Assembly (NCBI GenBank): GCA_006937955.1
Contig: SSNP01000006.1
Span: 1,520,656 to 1,584,655, forward strand
Source: Pachypanchax playfairii
Lineage: Eukaryota; Chordata; Actinopteri; Cyprinodontiformes; Aplocheilidae
Direction of reading: 5' to 3'
Length of the DNA: 64,000 nt
This document shows, piece after piece, positions 14,852 to 25,309 of this stretch. The stretch's first letter is position 1, and every line of letters begins with the position of its first letter. The notes under the pieces were generated by a model. It was given only the letters and a program-made list of their open reading frames with translations, did no database searches and had not been told where the DNA came from. A program made the position numbers and the translations under genes.

Positions 14852-14857
14852 AATAAA
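14852..14857 (+). terminator. Candidate distal poly(A) signal for slc8a1
   Basis: A canonical AATAAA hexamer with a GT-rich downstream stretch (TTGTGTGTTCTCTGCC region near 14884) has the layout of a working cleavage site. No other + strand gene lies upstream before slc8a1. Confidence 0.4.
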
Positions 14858-15089
14858 GTTTGGGATACCATGTTTCAAAAACCTTGTGTGTTCTCTGCCT
14901 TTCTGAAAGTTCTGTGTAACTGGTGGAATAACGGATCAGAACTGATGTTAAAGGTTCAGGTATTGATTGATTATAGATAACAGTTGTGTTGGGATGTTCA
15001 GCATGTAGAAAAGTTTGTGCTGTGGACAAAAACACGTGTTGGAATGTTATATATATTAGGTACTCGTTTTGTATGTATATAAATATATA

Positions 15090-15546
15090 CAGAACTGTGC
15101 AAAAGTTTTAAGCAGGTATGACAAAATACTGCATAATAAGATGGATTTCTCAAATGTAAGTTGTAAATTATAAATCCATTTGAATCACATCAATATGTGG
15201 TGTGAACATCTGTTTCCTTTTAAACAGTGTTTTTTGCACAAAGTCCAGGATTTTCTTGGGTTCTGATGAGACAAACAGGTAAATATTTCTTTAGTTCTGC
15301 TTTAGCAGGTTAGTTAACTGAAAAGCTGCAGAGTGAAACAATCATGGAGATTTATCCTTCATGCAGAACTGAACTCCTATATTGGAGGCAACATGAAGAG
15401 ACAGAGGGTTTGTAGATATGTCTAAGTAGTTCCTTCAATAACTGGCTGAATGTGAAGAACTGATGTTTTAAAGTTACAGCTGCTCACAACAAATATTGAT
15501 TTCATTTAGATTGTTCCACTGCCTAAAACTTTTGCACAGCACTTTA
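15090..15546. mobile_element. Non-autonomous inverted-repeat element (MITE-like)
   Basis: The left end reads CTGTGCAAAAGTTTTAAGCA and the right end is its near-perfect inverse (TGCCTAAAACTTTTGCACAG), about 450 bases apart. The interior has no open frame. The end motif is familiar from many copies in teleost genomes; the superfamily is not certain from this copy. A/T-rich flanks (ATATA and TATATA) may hide a short target duplication. Confidence 0.75.
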
Positions 15547-18500
15547 TATAGTGTCTTTATACAAAATTATCTTTAAAAATAAAACAATACACGGTCATCA
15601 AAACAATTATTTGAATTTAGAAATGAAGAGAAGTAGATTGGATTCAAACTTCTGGTAAATCCAAAGATTTTGTCCTTCAATAGTTCAGGGTTAGAGTGCG
15701 ATGCTGTTTTGCACATTATTACTTTACCTTCTAAATAAAAATAACGAGCCATTTTTACCATTTTTTTTTTTACATCTTTATTTCCTGGTCCTTATTGTTA
15801 AACTTTCATTGTGTGCTGAAATGTGAAACTAGGTAAAGAATGTTTTTACTCTGTATTTTACAGATGTTATTGATGCTACCTGGTGGTGTGATGTGGGTCT
15901 TTCAGTTTTTCTGCTAGAATAATGTGAACTAAGATGTTTTCTAAAAAAACAAATATTGTTTTTAAAACATACCTGATGAAGTATAGACGGGCCTTGGATT
16001 TTAAACCTTTTGGAGAAGTTGGACAAATATTGTCTGTCTTTATTTTCAAGCACTTTTTTTGATAAGTTTATTGGGAAAATTTAGTTTTGGTGGAAAGCTG
16101 TTGAAGGTGGGCTCAGAATGCATTATGTCACTAAACATCACTGTTAAAGTATCTCATTTTTCTTGTTTGTTTTTCCATCCTTTCACAAAAAGCTTTAAGA
16201 TTAAAGCTGATTATCATGTAATTACCTATTTGGGTTTACATTCTGATCTGGAAGCAGTAAATGGAAATAACAGCTTCGGTGCCTAGATCCCCTTCTCTTT
16301 TATTTCCAAACTTCACAGAAACATAAATTTTCATTTATTTATTCAGACCGACGATTGAATTGACATTTTGTTTGAATGCCTATTGACTGTCATCTGACTT
16401 GTACTGTCATTGTGTCAGGGATGGAAACGACAGCTGCATCACTGCTGATTAAGTCATTCTGTTTTCATGTATTGTCTCCGTTTGTTTTTCCCTCCAACTT
16501 AAATATTCACCCGTCGTTTTTCTGTAGGAAAAAAATCAGATCAACTTCAATTATCGTTTTTAACTAATGGACTAATTAAATCTATCTATACTTGAAAGAT
16601 GTGCATAAATTGAACAAATGTCTCCTTCACATATAGTCTGTTCTTTAAGGATTCACTATTGCAACAGCTGAGAAACATTTCTTGTTTAACAATATTTTGA
16701 GAATTGATGAGTTTGGTTTAAGAATACAAGTGTGAACCTTGTGAATCCAACACTTTAGGGAAAGCACAACATTTTTACCCATAATATGAAAAATATGTGC
16801 AAACAGTAAATGCTAATGGGTCTGAGACAGAAAGCCAGTAGAGAAGTGTCCTAAGGCTTAATACCACAGATATGAATAGATTTCTTAAACGAGTCATTAT
16901 ACCGTCATTAACTAGATTAATTCCCTTCTTAGCAGCATGCTACAAACATGAGGCGTTAGAGATTTAGATTTTTACTCTGCCAACTTTTAAGCATCACTTC
17001 TTGTTCAGTGTGATGCATAAAAATGGCAAGTCTGAAAATAAACCAGTAGCTTGTAGCTACATGATGTTACTGAAACTAAGAGTTAAGTACATATGAGCTT
17101 TTGAAGATCCAAGTTGTTTAACATCCTACAACAGCTGACTAATGGTGAGTATTTTTATCTATTTCTTGCTGCCACTGTGATGCATCGTGTTCATTCCCTC
17201 TCTGCACATCCGATTGAAATTAAATTTTCTTCCTGTTTTGGAAACTTTCTTATTCTGTATTATTCTGCTTCCAGAACATGTATTTATGTGAGAGAGTAAA
17301 AAGAGACAGAGTTGCAGGTTGTTTATGCTTCTAAGTTAATACAAGTGTTTCTTTTAGCTCTTTTCATTGCTTGCCTGTTACTGTACGTTTTATTTTGCTG
17401 TCACGTTTGATTTATTTGCATGTTGCTTTGCCTCTACATTTAGGTTACTAGAAAGAAAACTGTGGATCACAGTTTTAAAAATGCTTCTGAGTGCTGAATA
17501 GAGGCTAAAACTCTTTTAGTCCCAATTAGCTGCCAAACTATTAAAAAACCCTGATTGAGTGACAGCAGGACTCGTATTGACTTTCTCTTTGCTGCTTATT
17601 CCCCTTCGTCTGAGCTTCATGGCTCTAACAAAAGCCTGTTTATTCAAAAGTCCAGATAAAACAATTGTTGCTCGAGGGCCAACATATGTATATAATAGAC
17701 ACTATACTGTTGTATTTCATTCTCCCTTGTGTTTTTATTCAATGAAATCAGACAGTTTTTCAGTTTAGTTCTATGTTTCATATTGTTTCAATCATCAGAT
17801 GCGACTTTTTAAATTTTCAAATTGGCTCAAAGTTGGAAACGTCAATATAATCTTAATTGGGGTTTAATTAAGAGCTGTTGGACTTAGTATATCAGTATTA
17901 CTTTACAACATTATGGCCTGCCTTAGATTTATGTACTGTATTTAACTTATTCTGCCCATTAGTTCTAAATTAAAGAGACTTTTTTGAAAAATATTTCTGG
18001 TATATTGTAAAATTTGACTCTTTCTTGTTTTGTTAAAGAGATTTAATGAGTAAAAGTTTGAAATCTCATTGAAAGAGCTCTTATGCAGCAGATTTTACAT
18101 CCAGTTTATAAAGTAGAAACATGTTTGAGAAGTTTAAGGGGGAAAGTTATTAACAACGTGACTGTTGCTAAAAGTCCAGCTAATAAAGTCCACAAAAAGT
18201 GTTAAAAAGTTATTTAATATTATGCACAAACGTTTTCACATTGAGATTTTACAGCCGCTGCTATATAAAATTACTTGTTTTGTTGTCGACCAAATTAGCA
18301 GCTGCACATTTAACTATGATTGATCCGTAATTTGGCATCAAGTGAAGAAGGAAAAAAAAATACTTTATAAAATGTCACAGTTAAGATTTAATTCATGGGG
18401 AAGATTAAAGTTGAGTTTGAAGAAAGGTTAGAACAAATTCCTTTAACTCAATCAGCAAGAAACACAACTGTGGACTTTTTAAAGCCAGATTAGAGCAGGT

Positions 18501-20978
18501 GTGTCATACACATAGAATGTAATTAAATGTCAGGCAAATACCAGAGCATGATCTCTCCCCCCCCCGATCCAAGATGTTTGTGTGCCTGTAAATATCTGTG
18601 TTTATTTCTTATCGTTTCTTTCCTCTAGTGATATATTTTAAATATTTTAGATTATTTCAGTTCTACAGATGTTTGGTATGATGTAAGAAAACAGTACATA
18701 GACACAAACCAACAAGAAAAGACCTGTTAAGATATTAAATTTCCTCATCTCAATCTGGAAAAATACACAAATATAACCATCCAAGTTATTATCTGTATCA
18801 ATGATAATAAATACATTAGCAAACACAGCGAACAAAACAAAGTATAATATGATAATATTGACTACCAACTGTTAAAATTGTTGACTAGTTGTATTCTCAC
18901 CCCCTTTATCACACACCGAAGCCAGAGATGTTTCATACCAACAATAATTGTTTTTTTATGCAAATTTTTCTTCAAACAAAAATCAGAGACTTTTGGCTCT
19001 TTCAGTAACTGTGTCTCAAATGTCCCACACAGTGTGTTCCTGCTCCCAGCTGGCAATAACAAACCTTTGATAAATAAACTGAATGATTGATTATGTATCT
19101 CAGGGAAGTTCCAAGTCAGTGAAAGTTAATTTTCTGTTAGTGGAATGAGATGAATCCAACGGCTGCCTTGAAGGTAGGAAATCAATCTAAGAGCCTCGAT
19201 GTCCCTGCAATAATGTAAAGTGTATGCAGTTTTGGATTAATGGTCTAATATATACACAACCAGTGGTGCAGTGCCTTAACAATTCCTGTTCAGTTCCTGA
19301 AGCTGCACAAATCAATATTTTCTGTAATGATGATTGATCAAAGTAGTTTCAATATGTAGCTTGACACTTATAACAAAGTACCCTCAGAAATCATCAGGGT
19401 TCCAGAGCTGAAAGTTGATTTTCTTCCTTTCTTCTTTGTTCTTTTCTTTTCCTCCTTTCTTCTACTGGTTTTTATTTACAGGTGAATCCTGAGTTGGCGC
19501 ATTCTCCATGAGCCCCGCCCACTGATGGAGTTTTCTGTATAATGTGGCAGGTTCACGCCACCAGTAATCACACACCACTAATCTCCTCATCATCACTGTA
19601 GCTATATCAAATGGGCATTTGCCTCAGCACCAGACTGTTTTGTCATATCTGTAACTTATTTACGTTTCTTCAGAGGAAGTAATCAGTTGTTTTAACCTAA
19701 ATTTCCTCCATGTGAGTCAATAATGTGATGCTAATCCACAAACCTACCTGTGAAAATCTTTTTTTCAAGAGCAGCTTGTTATTGATATTATTCTACCTCA
19801 CCTCTGCTGTTGTCTGATACGCACCTGTTCCTACAACTGGAGGATTAGAAAAAGGTGTAAAACTGTTTCCAGCTGATGAACACCTGAAGCATGTCTTTAA
19901 ATTACAAAAACTAAATAAATAAAAACCCATCTAAGACCTGACAGAGGGGCCAAAAGATACATCACCCATCAACCGATCATCTGTGGTATGTTCATTTTTC
20001 AGCTTGGGAATCGGCTTCTTACATTTCCTGTTTTTCACATATTCAGTTGTTTTCATTTTAATAAGATGTGGTTTGAGTAACCGTGGCGGGGGAGGGGGGG
20101 GGTCTCGTCCGATTAAGGGCTTTATTTCTAGCAACGCCTCTGTCAACTAGTCCTCGTCTCTTAGACTTGCAGACACCCACACACACTTTAGAGCAGGTTA
20201 CTCTGTGTCAGTAACTGTTCTCTGTTGAGTGGCTGTGGGCGACGTGATGATGTCGAGTTGCTGTGGCAATTCTCTGTTGCCGCGGTGACGCTTTCTCGAC
20301 AACCAAATACAGCATACAATCACAGAAAGGCACACATGCTGACTAACACCCCTCCTCAGGACCAGAGAAGGGAGATGGGATAAGCACTGAGTCAGTGTGG
20401 CTACAATTAAAACAGACCCACACATCTCCAGACATAAAGACTCTTGACTTCACCATCATGAACTCCTACATTAATACAAGCCATCAGGTAGAGCTACTTT
20501 ACTTTAGAAAGTCCAGTCTAGAATCTATTTGTTTAAATGAGTAAAAATAAAAATGTATGAACTTTGAACATTCCACAGTTTTATCATTAGATCTTACGGA
20601 TGGATCAAAAGCAGCAGCAGCCACCTGTGCTGCCTGCAGCATTTTCAGCAGGATTATCATATTTCTACCTGATTAACCATGTAACATGAAATCAATGATG
20701 GTGTGACAGTTTTTTAAAATTAACATTCCCAAAAACAGCTATTATTATTTTTAGATTAGAGTTGTTTTGATCTGTGCTGTGACGGGTTACCTGTTAGCTC
20801 ATCAGTCCAGTCAGAATTCAAACTATTTCTTCTAACTGGTTGCAATGTATCCTGATTTAATTCCCTCCGTACTTCATATTCTATGATGGGATGCACAGCT
20901 TTTTTTTAGACAATAAATAACACACAGCAAAATCTACCTACAGCAACACCAAAATGTCTGATAAGGTCAAATCTACGA

Positions 20979-21173
20979 TTAACCCTTCAAAGCCTGAGAT
21001 TTATTTTTTAACTGAACTATTTGATGGAAAATATGTTAATTTTAGAATTTGAAAAAAGATTTATGCACGTCGCACCACCTGTAGTACTTATATCCTCTAC
21101 CAGATGGCAGAATACATGTATAGGATTTGATATAACACGTTTTTTTTTAAGAAAGTACTCAGTCTGTTAAAGC
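20979..21173. mobile_element. Possible degenerate TTAA-type MITE
   Basis: The block starts TTAACCCTTCAAAGCCTGAG and ends with a weaker relative of the inverse (CTGTTAAAGCGG). The interior, including ACCAGATGGCAGAATACATG, resembles a short repeat common in fish genomes. No coding potential. The right end is damaged, so boundaries and class are tentative. Confidence 0.35.
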
Positions 21174-22329
21174 GGTAGAGGTTTTCTTTTATTGGATGCT
21201 ATGCATTTACACTTTTTCACATCAAAATTTTCACCTAATTTTACCATACGTTTATTTTTTAATTTTATTTTGAAGTGCATTTCAACAAATGAATAACTAG
21301 GACAGGACTGGGAGATCAGAATTAGAACAGTGAGGCAGGACTTGTAGAGAACTTGCAAGACCTGACAAACACAATCAAATTTAACAGCCATCAGCCAGTT
21401 TTTTTCTTCTCTCCCTTTTTGTCCATCATCATTATCCTCTAAGCAATGTACGCACATTCATTTGTCACACGCATCCATGATCCACGTGCCTGGATGTTTC
21501 ACGCCTCCACATCTTTCACTAATCTAGACATACAAACAGTCATGCATGCTCACACACTCACACAAACACACCCACACACAGAAATCCACTCAGTCTCCTC
21601 TTCCTCCTGCTCGCTTTGACATTCACACGGTCCTACAGCTGCACAAGAGCTTCTTCCTGTCCTGTTCGCCCACCAGCTGCATTGTACATGCCGCATCTCA
21701 GAGAAAGAAAACCTCTTTTCAACCTTTCCGAGTGAGAAGCACTTAAAGAGAAGTGCCATCTCTCTTGTGAATGTCAATCAGAATGTTCTTTTAAGAGTCT
21801 ATGTTCACATCCTGAGCAGGTAAGGCACATGTTAGCGTGTCTGTGACCTTTCAACAGCAGTAAAAGACAATCATTTAAATGGCAAAAAGCTGTTAAAAGG
21901 CAGTGATTTTTACTCTTTATTGTGCAGTCTCTTTTCAAGAGATAATAACACAACGTTTTTTATAATAACTTGTTTTTATTTTGTTCCTTTTCTTGAGCTC
22001 AGATTGTCATTAGAAGTGTAATGTAATGTATTACTGCATGCCAGAGCTGAACAGGGTAAACTAATCCGATGGCCACCATTTAAAGACAAAAAGAATGGAA
22101 ATAACTTTATCAGAATTTGCTTGTGAAATTACAATTTATGGCCGAGCTCTTTGAAGTGTAATTCTTCTTTAAAAACGTTCTTTAGTTGAAGATGTATTTT
22201 AGAATCATGTTGTCATGGTAAATGAGCTTAAAACTTAATATTTAAAAAGAAACAGATGTGTTTTTTATGACGCTATATGTGCAGTATAATGAAAGATGTA
22301 CAACTCTACTGCTTAAAACACCTTAAATT

Positions 22330-22912
22330 CATTTAGTAAAACTAGAAAATCACTCAGAGCTCAGACCTCCATCGAGCTCCTCAGTTCACAATATTGGGAT
22401 TTACACCAAAAATTACAGTCTCACCTTTGTTGTATCGACATGATCAGATTCATTGAGCATGACATTGATCTCATTATTGGTCCAGTAGTAATTGGAGGTT
22501 TTCTTCTGGATCGAGCTTCAGCGCTTTTGAAGGGACATCAAATCTGTTGCGTCTGATTCCAGAGTCTCGACTATCTTTTGGTGTTTGTTGATTTAATTTG
22601 TTCTTGCTGAGAAAAAAATCCAAAGGTTCCATATTTGTTTTATTTTCTGGATCAAAGTACCTGGAATGTTGTAACAATCCAGATCAGTCCTTGATCCAGA
22701 TTGATCCTTGGTGTCATGTAGAACCCTGTTGGGAACTCACCCTGTATTTCATTACCATTTATTGTGTAGCTACATGCAGATGTGTTAAATCTACTCGTTT
22801 CTTCTTCTTTGGATCATTTCTGATCTTTTCTGAAAATTTCATCAATCCATCCAGAACTTTTTGAGTATCTTATTAACAGACAAACTAACAAACCCTGGTG
22901 AAAACAACCTCC
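22330..22912. repeat. Interspersed teleost repeat relic
   Basis: Segments resemble a repeat family I recognise from fish genomes: AGAGCTCAGACCTCCATCGA near the left and, at the right, AAATTTCATCAATCCATCCA followed by TTTTTGAGTATCTTATTAAC and runs of ACAAAC before CTGGTGAAAAC. The class (probably a non-coding tail of a retroelement or a non-autonomous element) is not certain. It is followed by a short GT run at 22917-22932. Confidence 0.5.
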
Positions 22913-23210
22913 TGGTGTGTGTGTGTGTGTATAATTACACAAACAAGCATGAAAATACATTTTTAAAACATATATTTTTTTACATATTGGTTTATTTTTG
23001 GCAATATTTTTACAAAAACATACATCTTCAAATTCAAGTTCACGTGAACGTCCGCAAATTAACATAAACAACATTCTACGAGATTTTCAGGTCTTTAGCT
23101 CTTTACAAGAAAATCCATAAGATCATCCTTCTATGTTATAAAATGAACATCAACAATAACTGACATGCTTATAGGAAGAACATTTGAATATACTTAATTT
23201 GTAAATGTGT

Positions 23211-23216
23211 TTTATT
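23211..23216 (-). terminator. Poly(A) signal for the minus-strand gene
   Basis: AATAAA on the - strand lies about 100 bases past the stop codon of the six-exon gene, a normal distance for a short 3' UTR. Confidence 0.55.
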
Positions 23217-23312
23217 CTGGCTGTTGTTCCACTCTCATTTTTGATAGACCTAAAACAACATTGCATTGTTAAATCATTTCATATATTTTATCGGATGATT
23301 CAGGCCGTGTCT

Positions 23313-25294
23313 TTATTCATTTGATGAACTGTGATGTGCTTGTTTGAGGATTTCCTCTGAGTGGGTCTCTATGATACTCAATTTTAAACTTGTTTTTTCT
23401 TCACTGGATTTATTCGCCTCTTCGTTTGTTTCTCTCGTGTCCACTTGATCCCCTTGTTCTTTCATTTCTCTCTTCACTGTCTTGTTTTGTCTTTGCTTCC
23501 CCAGTTGTTCACTGGTCATTGTAAAGTAGTTTTCTAGCTTTGCCACAGGCCCTTTGCTGGAGAACAGGTGGTCCAGGTACGACTGAGCGTACCGATCTGA
23601 GGCTATAAGGTCCAGATTCAATGTAGGTGAAGCATCGGGGTCAGACATTTTCCGCCTTCTTCCTGTGAAGTGAATCTTATTTTAGTTGGATGCAACTCAA
23701 CTTTAAAACAATGAAGACAAGTCAGGGGGACAGAATGTACCTATCTCTGCCTCCATGACAGATAAAGGGACAGTTACACTCTTACCTGTCTCTCTGTCCG
23801 TCACAGTGAGTCCTGTCATGGTGCCGTCCTCTGGTACATCTTTGGACGGGTCCAAATTTGCAAGAAGACCTCCTCGACATTTAACAACACAGATGGTTTT
23901 AGACTTATAATTCCTACAACACATAAACATATAGTAAAAAGAATAATTACAAGTGAAGGAGGAGCCATAAAAAAATCTTTTTATTCACTCATCCATCTAA
24001 AATCCAGAGCCAAGACTCTTCTATCTCTCGAATGACTGGTGTGCTTTTACCTGTAGGCAGGAATGATCTGTTTGAGATCTTCCCTGTACTGATCCAGAGC
24101 TGCCCTTGCAGATAACGGTTCAGCCTTGTCCTCAAGTCGAGCCAGATGAACTAACATCTGAGTGTGGAATGCAGCTCCACAGGCCCAGTGTCTCAGAGAC
24201 CTGGAGGAACACACGGGAGAATGAAACAACAACTCACAGCAGTGCTGAAGCCGTCCCCATTTTCTCATGTCAAACAGCTGTTCACCTTGAGTCGCAGCCC
24301 CCCCCCAGCAGACAGGCCTTCAGCTGGGTGAGGATGATGCTGAACTGAGCTTCAAGTCTGATGGAGTCCTGGATGAGTCTGTTTTTATCATCCAGGCTGA
24401 TCCTGCAGCGCTTCAGGTACTCCTCCATCACCTCCTGAAGCTCCCACACGCTCTGCTAAGGGATGTTACACGCCATCAGAACACGATTCATGTTTCAGGA
24501 CACATCACTCGTTACTTCCATTGAGGCTTCACCTGACACGACGATGACCCAGATGACCTCCCCTTTCCTTGTGTTGACTGTTTGGACGTGTAGGCCACAT
24601 CCATCACAAACGTGACCAATAATCCCACCAGGCCTGAAAGGCGCGGCTCATCCAGGAAGGCTGACAATCGACCAATCAGATCCTTCAGGTAGGTGGGTGC
24701 TCGGTTCCCAATGTCACTCTGCAACTAAGAAAAGAAAAATAACAGGAGTTTCTTTAGTCCCACTATAATGATGTCAGAAGTCCAGTAAAGTTTTACTATC
24801 ATCAGAAAGATTTAAAACTATTGGGTTTAAAAAAACTCTCTCTTCTGTTTAGAAATCAGTAATTAACCATTTTATCATCATCACACGTTCATGGTTTTTT
24901 ACTGTATTGATTTTGTTACAATCCCCAGCAGGACTTCATGTTTAAAACAGCAGTGTTTCACTTTAACTAATCCAAGGCAGCAGCAGCTTCCCACTTAATC
25001 TCCAGCTGCACTTGAGTGATTTAAGATGATCAGTGTTTTACTCGCTCACTTTGTTTCAGAGCGAACACACAGACTGTCTCTGCTCTGCTTCTTTTCACTC
25101 TTGTTCACCTGTTGCAGGTGTTCCTGGAGGCGGGTCTGGGAGGCGGAGTCCTCATCCTGAGTGGTTAGGAGGAGAGGGTGAACGACTCTGAGCTCAGGTG
25201 TGGCATCCCCATCTAACATGGCATCATAGATGACAGAACCAACTGCTTCCTCCAGCAGAGAAAACTCTTCTTCAGATGTCAAGAGCTGCCCCAT
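23313..25294 (-). CDS. Unrecognised six-exon protein, about 391 aa
   Basis: I do not recognise this gene. Coding exons on the - strand, in order, are 25294-25109, 24724-24533, 24455-24286, 24200-24051, 23913-23786 and 23662-23313 (TCATT on + at the stop). All junctions are AG/GT, phases match throughout (0,0,2,2,1) and the total is 1176 nt, an exact codon multiple, which is strong evidence for a real gene. The start MGQLLTSEEE fits an N-myristoylation pattern (G2, T6) and is preceded by an acceptor (…TTTAAACAG), so a noncoding 5' exon is likely. Residues about 91-107 (RLSGLVGLLVTFVMDVAY) are hydrophobic and could be a membrane or buried helix. The middle (WELQEVMEEYLKRC through REDLKQIIPAYR) looks helical. 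The last 90 residues are Lys/Glu/Ser-rich and probably disordered. It stands between slc8a1 and thumpd2 and is divergent from thumpd2. Confidence 0.8.
24453..24458 (-). promoter_or_regulatory. Tandem NAGNAG splice acceptor in exon 3
   Basis: On the - strand the third coding exon is preceded by TTAGCAG. Use of the first or second AG adds or drops one Gln codon without changing frame. Confidence 0.5.
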
Positions 25295-25309
25295 GATCCA
25301 ATTTCTTCT

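Larger units (their letters stand above)
8143..14880 (+). other. slc8a1: Candidate long 3' UTR of slc8a1
   Basis: No gene is visible after the exchanger stop for many kilobases. Poly(A) signals that could end the transcript are at 8218-8223, near 9089 and, best placed, at 14852-14857, where AATAAA is followed about 30 bases later by a GT-rich stretch. Mammalian slc8a1 messages are known to have long 3' UTRs, so the distal site is plausible. The block includes a dead Tc1-type element at 10232-10987 and many T-rich and A-rich runs. Its extent is inferred, not seen. Confidence 0.4.
14881..23200. other. Intergenic region between slc8a1 and the unrecognised minus-strand gene
   Basis: No gene is recognised in about 8.3 kb. 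Open frames are short, AT-rich and lack domains or splice context. Three repeat relics are listed separately (15090-15546, 20979-21173, 22330-22912). Homopolymer and dinucleotide runs are common (for example C-run near 18556, G-run near 20090). Confidence 0.6.
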
